NCBI GenBank assembly: GCA_903861125.1
Contig: CAIOTF010000041.1
Location: 1 to 64,000, forward strand
Length of the DNA: 64,000 nucleotides
Source of the DNA: an uncultured Ignavibacteriota bacterium
GTDB lineage: Bacteria > Bacteroidota > Ignavibacteria > UBA10030 > UBA8401
Reading direction: 5' to 3'
The notes beneath the pieces are model-generated. The model did no database searches, was not told the origin of the DNA, and saw only the letters and a list, made by a program, of their open reading frames with translations. Made by a program: the position numbers and the translations under genes. Shown piece by piece: positions 18,237 through 26,587 of this stretch (its first letter is position 1; every line of letters begins with the position of its first letter).

Positions 18237-19160
18237 TCATTCTTTTTCTCCGCTGATGGTCCGGACGACATTGTAATCCTTATCTTCTGCTTCAACGAAT
18301 CCGTAAATGAATTCATTATCCCACCCCTTGGTGATTCTTTCCCGCTGCGGATTATCGCGGTTGATCGAAAGAAGCACTCGTTTCATCTCACGGACGATCT
18401 CCGGTGAATATTCTTTTGCTACCACGATGGGGGATGTGGGGAACGGATCCGAATACAAAACGATACGTATATTTCTATTCTGTATTTTTTTGATCAGGTA
18501 TTCCCTGGTGACACCCGCATCGTAGGTACCGCTCACAACATTCTGTATGACGCTTTGATGATGCGGAAAGTTCACGATCTCAGCCACATCGTCCGGATGA
18601 ATGTTGTTCTTTATAAATTCATAATGGAGCATCCAATTGGAGGAATATGATTCTTTCGCCGGCAGCGCAAGCTTTTTGTTCTTCAGATCATTGATACTGT
18701 AGATATTTTTTACGCTGCTGGTGAATAATACAGAACGGGAAAATGGTTCAAAATTGCTGTTCAACGGTTTTAAGATCGGAATCACTCCGTTTCCGCTGCG
18801 CGCTTTAATGTATACGTACGATCCCAGAAACGCCGCTGCCGCCTCTTTCTTCAGTAATAATTGTACAGCCTGGTTATAATCATCGCATAATTTCAATTCA
18901 AATCGGTACGGAGTCTGCGACGTAAGATAATCCAGCATCGGCTGATATCCGTTGTAGATAATGTTGGGAGGATAACGCGAGATGACACTGATATACACAA
19001 TCGGTTTGTGGATGGAAGAAGAATCCACAGTAAGATCATCGCTGTCGGAAGCAATGATCCCTTCGATATTCATGGTGTAGTGATAGAAAAAAAATGTAAA
19101 GATGATCGATACAACCATCAGAGAAATAATTCCGCCGTATGCTGCTCTTCTTTTTATCAT
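18237..19160 (-). CDS. Membrane-tethered PhnD-like substrate-binding protein
   Basis: A 307-residue protein with one N-terminal membrane helix (IISLMVVSIIFTFFFYHY), no lipobox, and a PhnD/SsuA-type periplasmic binding fold: YNGYQPMLDYLTSQTPYRFEL, an AAAAFLGSYVYIKAR segment, then LKNKKLALPAKESYSSNW and GTYDAGVTREYL. Members of this fold bind phosphate, phosphite, phosphonates or other small anions; the ligand cannot be read here. There is no ABC permease or ATPase nearby, and the gene leads an operon with a histidine kinase and a sigma54 regulator, so a sensory role is more likely than transport. ATG 19160 is preferred over 19277 because it starts at the membrane helix. Confidence 0.85.
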   Translation of the reverse strand: MIKRRAAYGGIISLMVVSIIFTFFFYHYTMNIEGIIASDSDDLTVDSSSIHKPIVYISVISRYPPNIIYNGYQPMLDYLTSQTPYRFELKLCDDYNQAVQLLLKKEAAAAFLGSYVYIKARSGNGVIPILKPLNSNFEPFSRSVLFTSSVKNIYSINDLKNKKLALPAKESYSSNWMLHYEFIKNNIHPDDVAEIVNFPHHQSVIQNVVSGTYDAGVTREYLIKKIQNRNIRIVLYSDPFPTSPIVVAKEYSPEIVREMKRVLLSINRDNPQRERITKGWDNEFIYGFVEAEDKDYNVVRTISGEKE

Positions 19161-19346
19161 AGGTTCTGAATGATATGTAAAAACCGTTCCAAAGAATACT
19201 TCGTAAACAGAGCCGGAATACACAAATATTTTTGTCTCTAATTTTATTCGACGACGAAAAATCGCCATCGCGACCAATTATCGTCATTACAAGATACCCT
19301 ATTTTCAAAACAATGTCATTATCAACCAAAAAATCAATGTTTATCG

Positions 19347-19363
19347 TTGGCATACGGTTTGTC
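19347..19363 (+). promoter_or_regulatory. Sigma54-like promoter for the transport operon
   Basis: TTGGCATACGGTTTGTC matches the -24/-12 layout TGGCAC-N5-TTGC: TGGCA is intact, the GG-to-G spacing is right, and only the -12 C is changed (TTGT). Transcription would start about 30 bp before ATG 19403. A sigma54 activator is encoded on the opposite side of the same divergent region. The -12 mismatch keeps the confidence moderate. Confidence 0.45.
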
Positions 19364-19402
19364 AATATTTTATCGAATACACTATCATCGAAAGGAGCAT
19401 GT

Positions 19403-19987
19403 ATGCAAGAAATCGTCCCCCGTTGGGAATGGAGAACATTTACCAATGATCTTAAGAAAGCGGAGGAAAATATCCGAAAGCACACCGAAGGGAAATCACG
19501 TGAAAGTGCCGAGGTCTATATTCTTTCCGAAGTGAGCATGGACAACACAAAAGTGCGCGACAACCTGATGGATATTAAAACGCTTCAACAGGTGAACGAA
19601 GACAGGCTCGAACTCTGGCTTCCGATAATGAAAGGAACATTTCCTCTTCCTGTCGCAGAGATCGAAAAGGTATTCAAGTGTTTCCGCGTGAGCATGCCGA
19701 AATTATCAAGGGACCAATACACCTTTGAACAATACCTTGACGAAGTGATCCGTCCCTCAAAATTATTGAAAGCAGTTAACGTATTAAAGAAGCGGACAGG
19801 TTTTACGATCAACAACTGCATTGTTGAGATCGCCGATGTGAAAGTGGATGATAAATGGATTAAGACCGCCGCCGTAGAGATGGAAGATCCTTCAATGGTG
19901 ATCAAAACAGTGAGGGAATTGGAACTTGATACATTTCCGAACATCAACTATCTGCGCGGTTTAAAAAACCTCGTTGGAATGAAATAA
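19403..19987 (+). CDS. CYTH-like protein, probably divergent
   Basis: A 194-residue soluble protein starting EIVPRWEWRTF. The pattern of an early charged strand, VRDNLMDIKTLQQV, and a late VEIADVKVDDKWIKTAAVEMED recalls the strand order of the CYTH/triphosphate tunnel fold, but the classical ExExK start is absent, so the assignment rests on pattern and on the real CYTH gene that follows 11 bp later. ATG 19403 follows AAAGGAG at 5-8 bp spacing; the upstream extension in the track crosses the promoter. First gene of the plus-strand transport series. If the fold is right, it may bind phosphorylated ligands. Confidence 0.5.
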   Translation: MQEIVPRWEWRTFTNDLKKAEENIRKHTEGKSRESAEVYILSEVSMDNTKVRDNLMDIKTLQQVNEDRLELWLPIMKGTFPLPVAEIEKVFKCFRVSMPKLSRDQYTFEQYLDEVIRPSKLLKAVNVLKKRTGFTINNCIVEIADVKVDDKWIKTAAVEMEDPSMVIKTVRELELDTFPNINYLRGLKNLVGMK

Positions 19988-19998
19988 GGAGAATGTTC

Positions 19999-20466
19999 AT
20001 GGGTAAAGAGATTGAACGAAAATTTTTAGTGAAGGGTGACTTCAAACCTTTCGTCAGTAAACAAACACGTATTGTGCAAGGATATCTTTCTTCGGTTCCG
20101 GAACGGACCGTGCGTGTTCGCATCAAAGGCGACAAAGGATTTCTCACGATTAAAGGGATCGGAAATGTTTCCGGCGCAAGCAGGTATGAATGGGAGAAGG
20201 AGATTCCGATCAGCGAAACAGAAGAGTTATTAAAGATATGCGAACCGGGCGTTATTGATAAAACACGGTTCCTTATATCGGCAGGGTCTCATACGTTCGA
20301 GGTCGATGAATTCTACGGCGAGAACAAGGGACTTATTGTTGCCGAAATTGAATTAGGATCGGAAACAGAATCGTTTGAAAAACCTAACTGGCTGGGCGAA
20401 GAGGTTACCGGCGACACGCGGTATTACAATTCGATGTTGATGAAGAATCCGTTTACCCGGTGGTGA
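19999..20466 (+). CDS. CYTH-domain triphosphatase (short TTM type)
   Basis: A 155-residue triphosphate tunnel metalloenzyme with the signature ExExK at the start (EIERKFLV), VRVRIKGDKGFLTIKG, YEWEKEIP and the late FEVDEFYGENKGLIVAEIEL strands. Length matches single-domain bacterial TTMs such as the Clostridium thermocellum enzyme, which cleave inorganic tri- or polyphosphate. ATG 19999 has AAGGAG 7 bp upstream; ATG 19993 would be too close to it. Sitting between a CYTH-like gene and anion transporters suggests a role in polyphosphate or triphosphate turnover. Confidence 0.9.
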   Translation: MGKEIERKFLVKGDFKPFVSKQTRIVQGYLSSVPERTVRVRIKGDKGFLTIKGIGNVSGASRYEWEKEIPISETEELLKICEPGVIDKTRFLISAGSHTFEVDEFYGENKGLIVAEIELGSETESFEKPNWLGEEVTGDTRYYNSMLMKNPFTRW

Positions 20467-20505
20467 CCGGCGGGAGCTGTACTTTTATCTATTCGTGAGA
20501 CGACT

Positions 20506-22101
20506 ATGACAACATTCGATCCGCTTGATATGCAGCAATACCGAATTGAGCGGCTGCCACACCGGGAAAAACCACGCTTCGAAAAATGGCTTGCAATGTC
20601 AGGACCATTTCTGGCGATCATCGCGTTTGTTCTGTTCGCCTATATTATCAAACTGCCGTTCTTGCATTCCCTGCAGTCAACTGATATCGTTACCGCCACC
20701 GCAAAAGAGGCGTTCAATAAAGTCGGCATGGAACAGTTCATCCGGAACAACGAATACATGCTCGCAATATTTCTGGCTTCGATCATTCTCTGGGTGACCC
20801 AGGCGATCCCGAATTATCTTACCTCGCTGATGCTGATCATCACTCTTGTTCTCACGGGAGTACTCTCCGAAAAAACGGCATACGCGCAGCTTGGCCATCC
20901 GGTAATGTGGTTGAACATTATGTCGTTTGTTCTTGCCAGTATGCTTGTTGTAACAGGACTCGCCAAACGATTTGCACTATGGCTGATCCTGAAGTTCGGG
21001 AAAAATGCCAGTACGGTCTTTATAAGTTTTATTGTAATCAACATGTTCTTATCGGCTTTTGTTTCTGCGACAACGGCAAAAGCAGCTATTTTACTCCCGA
21101 TTTTTATGGTGATCGCAGCGATATATGGCGCACAGGGAGGAAAAAAGAGGAACAATTTTGGCAGAAGTATCGTGCTGCAAAATCTTTTTTATATCAATGT
21201 CGGTGCCGGTGCTTTTGTGACCGGGTCAGGGGCCAATCTTTTGGGTGCGGCGATCATCGGCGGTGCGATCAGCGGAAGCGTATTTTTTGCGGACTGGATG
21301 ATGGCGATGTTTCCATTCATGCTCACGATGATGTTCATCGGTTATCTTGTTGCCATGAAGATCTATTTTCCGCTCGCTCCCGAAGAACGATTGCCTCAGA
21401 TCGCAGGAGGAATGGATCGGCTTCGTGAGGAGTATCAGAAACTCGGACCGATCACAACGTTAGAAAAAAAATCCTCGGTGATTTTTATTACCATTCTCGG
21501 TTTTTGGGCGACCGACAGCTTGCACGGCATCAGTCCGACCGCTGTTGCATTCATCGGCGCTATCGTTGCCATGCTGCCGCGGTACGGTATTGTGCAATGG
21601 AATGAGATTGACGTACCCTGGCATCTAATGCTTTTTTCTGCCGGTGCATATGCGCTCGGAGCCGGGCTCGATGCAACGGACCTTCCCGCAATCAGTGTGA
21701 ATGCATTTTTTAACCATTTAGGTATCGGCACAACGACGCCGTTTTGGGTATTGTATCTCACCCTGACCGCGATCATGATTTTCAGCGCACTGATTTTTGA
21801 ATCAAAAACCATGCGTGCGATGATCTTTATTCCGATTGCCATCGGAGTTGCAAAACGATTCGGCTTTGAAATTATCAGTTTGGCGCTTCCCGTTGCCTTT
21901 ATGATCGAACATGTGTATGTGCTGCCGTTTAACAGCAAACCGGCAGCATTATTGTATGAAACGGATCACTACAGTTTATCCGATACATTCAAATTCGGCA
22001 TTACGATGATGGTGATTGCCTGGATGTTAAGCATTGTAGCCGGCGAAACATGGTTCAGGTATCTCGGAATAACCCCGAACGGTGTGTTTGGATTGTTCTA
22101 A
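20506..22101 (+). CDS. SLC13/DASS family anion permease
   Basis: A 531-residue inner-membrane protein with about 12 hydrophobic segments, of the divalent anion:sodium symporter family. The two sodium/substrate hairpins are recognisable but deviate from SNT: FVSATTAKAAILLPI and VTGSGANLLGAA. The N-terminus has a 25-residue charged cytoplasmic tail (LPHREKPRFEKW). Family substrates are dicarboxylates, sulfate or phosphate; the sequence alone does not decide. It lies 39 bp after the CYTH gene and 31 bp before a DUF47/PiT pair, which favours an inorganic anion (inference). Confidence 0.85.
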   Translation: MTTFDPLDMQQYRIERLPHREKPRFEKWLAMSGPFLAIIAFVLFAYIIKLPFLHSLQSTDIVTATAKEAFNKVGMEQFIRNNEYMLAIFLASIILWVTQAIPNYLTSLMLIITLVLTGVLSEKTAYAQLGHPVMWLNIMSFVLASMLVVTGLAKRFALWLILKFGKNASTVFISFIVINMFLSAFVSATTAKAAILLPIFMVIAAIYGAQGGKKRNNFGRSIVLQNLFYINVGAGAFVTGSGANLLGAAIIGGAISGSVFFADWMMAMFPFMLTMMFIGYLVAMKIYFPLAPEERLPQIAGGMDRLREEYQKLGPITTLEKKSSVIFITILGFWATDSLHGISPTAVAFIGAIVAMLPRYGIVQWNEIDVPWHLMLFSAGAYALGAGLDATDLPAISVNAFFNHLGIGTTTPFWVLYLTLTAIMIFSALIFESKTMRAMIFIPIAIGVAKRFGFEIISLALPVAFMIEHVYVLPFNSKPAALLYETDHYSLSDTFKFGITMMVIAWMLSIVAGETWFRYLGITPNGVFGLF

Positions 22102-22132
22102 CAGTGCAGGATAACAATAAAATGAAGAGGGT

Positions 22133-22780
22133 ATGATGTCATTATTTTTTAAAAACACTTCGAAGTTAGAGGCGCAGATCGATGAATACCTCGATCTTGT
22201 CATCAAAGGCGGTTTGGTGTTCCGTCAGGGAATAAAATGTTATCTGGATCATCAAACGGATGAGTTCGAAAACTATCTGAAGGAACTGCGCAAGACGGAA
22301 GAACGGGCAGACGATCTTCGGAGAAATATCGAGATAAAGCTGTACACAAGAACGCTAATTCCGGAAGCACGCGGTGACGTGTTGGGGCTTATGGAAAGCT
22401 GCGACAAAGCGCTCAATATTACCGCTGAAACGCTGCTGGAATTCTCCGTTGAAATTCCGAAGATCGTTCCGGAACACCGGCAGGATTTTCTTGATCTGTG
22501 TGAAAGTTCCGTAGCATGTCTTGAAAACACCGTAAGCGGAATACGTTCGTATTTCAAAAATATTGATGCCGTGCGCGACTATGTAACAAAAGTACAATTT
22601 TATAAGAAAGAGACGAATAAAATTGCGGAAAAAATTAAGCGGTCTGCATTTAGAACCGAAGATGAGTTAAGTCAAAAAATTCACATCCGGTATTTTACGT
22701 TTCATATTGAACGGATCGCAGAACAATCCGAAGATGTGTGCGACCGGTTATCCATTGCGATCATTAAAAGGTTTGAATAG
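22133..22780 (+). CDS. DUF47/PhoU-like phosphate transport regulator
   Basis: A 215-residue all-helical protein of the DUF47 (PhoU_div) family: LFFKNTSKLEAQIDEYLDLV, repeated ERADDLRRNIEIKLY and RSAFRTEDELSQKIHIRYF segments. DUF47 proteins are normally encoded next to PiT phosphate permeases and modulate them from the cytoplasmic side. Here the stop codon overlaps the GTG start of the permease by one base (TAGTG), so translation is probably coupled. ATG 22133 follows AAGAGGG. Confidence 0.92.
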   Translation: MMSLFFKNTSKLEAQIDEYLDLVIKGGLVFRQGIKCYLDHQTDEFENYLKELRKTEERADDLRRNIEIKLYTRTLIPEARGDVLGLMESCDKALNITAETLLEFSVEIPKIVPEHRQDFLDLCESSVACLENTVSGIRSYFKNIDAVRDYVTKVQFYKKETNKIAEKIKRSAFRTEDELSQKIHIRYFTFHIERIAEQSEDVCDRLSIAIIKRFE

Positions 22781-24267
22781 TGGTTGATATTACTATCTGG
22801 TTCTTTATCTCCAGCGGATTGTTTCTCGGCTGGTCGCTTGGTGCAAACCATGCGGTCAATGTCTTTGGAACCGCCGTTGTATCGAAGATGGTAAAGTTCC
22901 GAACGGCAGCAATCATTGCCGGTATCTTTGTCGTGCTCGGCTCGGTGATCAGCGGTTCCGGAACAACACGGACCATCGCTGAACTTGGGCCGATTAATGC
23001 GATTGCAGGAAGTTTTTCCGTTGCGCTAGCCGTCGGAATTTCGGTGACGGCGATGACGCGATATAAACTTCCTGTTTCAACATCGCAGGCTGTTATCGGG
23101 GGGATTATCGGCTGGAACATTTTTACCGGATCGCCGACCGATCTTGGTTCATTGAGCAGGATCATTTCCAGTTGGATTGCATCACCGATTATTGCAGGAA
23201 TATTCGGCTATTGTATTTTCATTGTTTTAAAACGAACAGTGCTAAAATGGAAAATTCATTTGCTGGAACTGGATCAATATATACGCGTCGGCTTGATCAT
23301 TGTCGGAGCGCTGGCATCATATTCACTGGGTGCAAATAATATAGCCAATGTCATGGGGATGTTTGTCTTTGCCCCGTTGTTCAGCGATCATTCTCTATGG
23401 GGAATTGTTACGATCACCGGAGTTCAGCAGTTATTCTTCCTCGGCGGAGTGGCCATAGCTATCGGTATTTTCACGTACGGCAGAAGTGTCATGGAAACAG
23501 TCGGGAACGATCTCTATAAAATATCTCCGCTTACCGGTTTTGTTGTTGTCTTTGCGGAATTTCTTGTTCTAACGTTATTCACGTCGGAAACCATTGAATC
23601 TTTTTTATTGAGCATCAATGTGCCTTCAATCCCCCTGGTGCCGTTGTCGACCACACAAGCATTCATCGGTGCGATTCTTGGTGTTGGACTGGCAAAAGAT
23701 CCGCATTCGATCAATTTTAAGGTGTTGGGAAAAATTGCACTGGGCTGGGTGATTGCACCGATCAGCGCCGGACTCATCACGTTCGTTTCATTGTTCTTTA
23801 TTCAGAATGTTTTTGAACAAAAGGTTATCTATCCGGTACCGTATGAAATATCCCGTTCTGTGTTGACCGAACTCGAAAAGGAGGGGATCCCCGTAGACAG
23901 TATTAAAGAAATGACGGGGAAACGATTCTACAACAAAAAAGTGCTGCGCAACGAATTGTTGAAACGAAATAATTATACCAATGCACAGATCTATTCCATC
24001 TTTCAATATGCCATAATCGACAGTTTCCGGATTGATTCCACAATTATCGTCGCCAGACTGGAAAAAAGTTTCCTTACGGACGAACAGGCCGCTGCGCTGA
24101 AATTGTATCACGGAAAAACATTCCGGCATAAGATCGATTTTGAGAAGTTCCTTGCCAAAGCACGGATCGAATTTGTGCCGACCGGGAACAAACTTATTGA
24201 TAAACAAATAGAAGAAACCAAACTTTTCATTGAGAACACATTAAGGATCTCAGCAAAGAATAAATAA
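22780..24267 (+). CDS. PiT-family permease with altered signature and soluble tail
   Basis: A 495-residue inner-membrane transporter of the PiT family with two homologous halves, about ten membrane helices (residues 1-345), and a cytoplasmic tail of about 150 residues. The usual GANDVAN signatures read GANHAVNVFGTA (from Gly21) and GANNIANVMG (from Gly184), so the first acidic residue is His and the second Asn. The tail has two similar helical modules (VLTELEKEGIPVDSI, TDEQAAALKLYHGK). GTG start at 22780, coupled to DUF47. The substitutions could mean a changed ion coupling or a substrate other than phosphate, but DUF47 partnership points to phosphate. Confidence 0.88.
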   Translation: MVDITIWFFISSGLFLGWSLGANHAVNVFGTAVVSKMVKFRTAAIIAGIFVVLGSVISGSGTTRTIAELGPINAIAGSFSVALAVGISVTAMTRYKLPVSTSQAVIGGIIGWNIFTGSPTDLGSLSRIISSWIASPIIAGIFGYCIFIVLKRTVLKWKIHLLELDQYIRVGLIIVGALASYSLGANNIANVMGMFVFAPLFSDHSLWGIVTITGVQQLFFLGGVAIAIGIFTYGRSVMETVGNDLYKISPLTGFVVVFAEFLVLTLFTSETIESFLLSINVPSIPLVPLSTTQAFIGAILGVGLAKDPHSINFKVLGKIALGWVIAPISAGLITFVSLFFIQNVFEQKVIYPVPYEISRSVLTELEKEGIPVDSIKEMTGKRFYNKKVLRNELLKRNNYTNAQIYSIFQYAIIDSFRIDSTIIVARLEKSFLTDEQAAALKLYHGKTFRHKIDFEKFLAKARIEFVPTGNKLIDKQIEETKLFIENTLRISAKNK

Positions 24268-24321
24268 CCGTTTCAGAAGTAACTGTACCATATTCATTAA
24301 CACTAAAGTAATGGAGTCATT

Positions 24322-25602
24322 ATGAAAAACCGTCTAAGAGTAAGAAGTATTTTGGTTTTTGTATGTCTGGCAGCGTTGAGCACAATGATGCTTGCTCAAG
24401 ATTCACGGATTCCCGGAGGCGATCAAAAAGTTCCTCTGGGTGCGGAAGTTCGCAATGGCAAACTTGTCTTCGCCAGTGAAGACGGCGAATACCGCTGGTG
24501 GTTCGATTCGCGCATTCAGTTCGACGGTGCAATGTATTTCGAGAACAAGAATGCAATGAGTAATGGTGTAACGTTCAGACGATTGACCTTTGCATTGAAA
24601 TCGCTCCTTGCAAAAGATTGGGAGGCCGAACTTGATCTTGATTTCGCCGAACAAGTTTCTGTGGATCCTCAGATAGATCTTCGCGACGCGTGGATCAAAT
24701 ATACCGTTCCGGATATGAATATGTCCGTGCAGGTTGGAAACTTTAAGGAGCCATTCGGAATGGAACGCCTGAACAGTTCGCGTCTTCTCACCTTTTTAGA
24801 ACGTGCGGCAATTTCTAACGCTCTTCCCCTGGGAAGAAGAATGGGTATGTCGGCCCGGTATTGGACAGAGTATGGTCAGATCACGGGTGCAGTGATGGGG
24901 CATGAAACGTCAACACGGGTTGATAAAGGACAACGGGACGAAGGATTTTCCACGAACCTTCGTATATCGGTTGCGCCTATCAATAAACATGGACTGAACC
25001 TTCACCTTGGTCTTGCCGGTTCGTACAAAACTCCCGATGCGGTTGCGGATCTCAGCCCGAACACGATCGAGATCAATGCTCGGACAGAAACATATGTCTT
25101 CAATCCTAAATTTCTGCATTCCGGAGACATAACCGACGTGAATTATTACAATCGGTATGGCGCTGAATTGGCATTTATTATGGGCTCATTCTACGTTCAA
25201 AGTGAATATATGGGTACAAAAATCGTTCGCTGGTATAATAAAGAGGATGTAGATATGTCGGGCGGCTATCTAACGGCTACGTGGATCGTAACCGGTGAAA
25301 CGCGGTATTATTATGTCGACGAAGGAGAAGTTGGTCCCATTGAATCACCGATAAATTCATGGGGTGCATTGGAACTTGCCGCACGGTACAGCGTTACCGA
25401 TCTGAACGATCTTCCGTCTGGTATTCACGGCGGGAAATCGAATCAATTGATGCTCGGAGTAAATTATTATCCGAACAGAAATATTAAAATACAATTCAAT
25501 TATTCCCAGGTTGATCTCGATGAGTATGCAACACGAAAAGGGAACCTGATCGGAAACGATGATCATTCATTCATTCAAATGAGATTCCAAGCATCATTTT
25601 AA
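24322..25602 (+). CDS. Porin O/P-type outer-membrane channel
   Basis: A 426-residue outer-membrane barrel with a signal peptide (VCLAALSTMMLAQ) and the porin O/P (PF07396) pattern: RWWFDSRIQFDGAMYF, VTFRRLTFALKSLLAKDWEAELDLDFAE, VQVGNFKEPFGMERLNSSR, and a C-terminal strand ending in Phe (FIQMRFQASF). Family members include the phosphate- and polyphosphate-selective OprP/OprO. It follows the PiT permease by 54 bp and would give anions a route across the outer membrane to the inner-membrane permeases encoded just upstream. Confidence 0.92.
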   Translation: MKNRLRVRSILVFVCLAALSTMMLAQDSRIPGGDQKVPLGAEVRNGKLVFASEDGEYRWWFDSRIQFDGAMYFENKNAMSNGVTFRRLTFALKSLLAKDWEAELDLDFAEQVSVDPQIDLRDAWIKYTVPDMNMSVQVGNFKEPFGMERLNSSRLLTFLERAAISNALPLGRRMGMSARYWTEYGQITGAVMGHETSTRVDKGQRDEGFSTNLRISVAPINKHGLNLHLGLAGSYKTPDAVADLSPNTIEINARTETYVFNPKFLHSGDITDVNYYNRYGAELAFIMGSFYVQSEYMGTKIVRWYNKEDVDMSGGYLTATWIVTGETRYYYVDEGEVGPIESPINSWGALELAARYSVTDLNDLPSGIHGGKSNQLMLGVNYYPNRNIKIQFNYSQVDLDEYATRKGNLIGNDDHSFIQMRFQASF

Positions 25603-25617
25603 ACAAGAGGAAAAAAT

Positions 25618-26541
25618 ATGAAAACATTTTTGAAAAGTATCATTCCTATTGTCTTAGCCGGCATCTTCATCTCGTGCTCTCGAAACGAACCGGCACCTTC
25701 AGGACCGCCGGTTGTTGAGATCGTTCCGGTAAAAGTAAATGAAGTCTATACTCGCGGAAATCTCTCCAGCCCTGACTGGATAGAAATCTATAATCCGAAT
25801 TCATCTTCCGTTGATATCAGCGGATACAAGGTCTACAATCTTGTCGGAAAAAATGGCACAAAACCGAAGAAAGTGCTTCCGGCCGGAACAACCATCGCAG
25901 GAAAGAGTCTTTATGTGGTAGTTGTGAATGATACTGTATCGACAAGCGGTTTCGATCTTTCAGCGGCAGGAGAAACCGTATGGTTTGAGAACGGGAGCGG
26001 AATAATTATCGATAGCGTATTGGTGCCTACCCTTGGCATTGACTCTTCCTACGCTCGAAAACCGGACGGAGCTATCACCTGGGCAACGGTAACACCGCCG
26101 ACCAAAGGGACTGCGAATTCCATTCTTCCGATTGTGATGAATGAGATTTTTTCGCGGGGTGTTCCGGGAGATCTTGATTGGATTGAGATCTACAATCCTA
26201 ATGCAACATCTATTGATGTTGGCGGATATAAAATCTACGATGTGGGAGGACAGAGCGGAGTAAAACCGAAGAAAGAAATACCTTCGGGGATCAGCATTCC
26301 CGGAAAAGGATTTTATGTGATTACCGTTGATACCGCAGATGCAAACGGAACTGCATCCGGTTTTGGTTTGTCGAGTACCGGTGAGGTTGTCTGGCTGGAA
26401 AATGCCAATGGGAATATCATTGATAATATCACTTTCCCCGCAATGCCGGTCACAACAACATCGTACGGAAGAAATCCCGACGGATCGACCACATTGCAAA
26501 TTCTTACGACCGTAACAAAAGGTGCGGCAAATAAACCATAA
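25618..26541 (+). CDS. Lipoprotein with two lamin-tail (LTD) domains
   Basis: A 307-residue exported lipoprotein (lipobox GIFISCSRN) made of two LTD domains, about 40-165 and 175-300, each starting VNEVYTRG or MNEIFSRG and containing DWIEIYNPN, a DISGYK/DVGGYK turn and VWFEN/VWLEN. LTD domains are extracellular immunoglobulin-like modules, often attached to secreted nucleases, phosphatases and adhesins, and are thought to mediate binding. No catalytic part is present. It sits 15 bp after the porin gene and shares both modules with the T9SS protein at 27418. Confidence 0.9.
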   Translation: MKTFLKSIIPIVLAGIFISCSRNEPAPSGPPVVEIVPVKVNEVYTRGNLSSPDWIEIYNPNSSSVDISGYKVYNLVGKNGTKPKKVLPAGTTIAGKSLYVVVVNDTVSTSGFDLSAAGETVWFENGSGIIIDSVLVPTLGIDSSYARKPDGAITWATVTPPTKGTANSILPIVMNEIFSRGVPGDLDWIEIYNPNATSIDVGGYKIYDVGGQSGVKPKKEIPSGISIPGKGFYVITVDTADANGTASGFGLSSTGEVVWLENANGNIIDNITFPAMPVTTTSYGRNPDGSTTLQILTTVTKGAANKP

Positions 26542-26549
26542 GACAAAAC

Positions 26550-26587
26550 CGACGAAGCATTCATTGCAGCGAATGAATGCTTCGTCG
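26550..26587. terminator. 16-bp perfect hairpin overlapping the next start codon
   Basis: CGACGAAGCATTCATT and AATGAATGCTTCGTCG pair without mismatch around a 6-base loop, 8 bp after the LTD lipoprotein stop. There is no downstream T-run. The right arm contains ATG 26577, the track's start for the next gene, so it may act as an attenuator or translation block instead of, or as well as, a terminator. Confidence 0.6.

Noticed and set aside
20907-21428. 173-residue ORF within the SLC13 gene
   Set aside because: Out-of-frame shadow, Cys/Arg-rich; the SLC13 frame is continuous through it.
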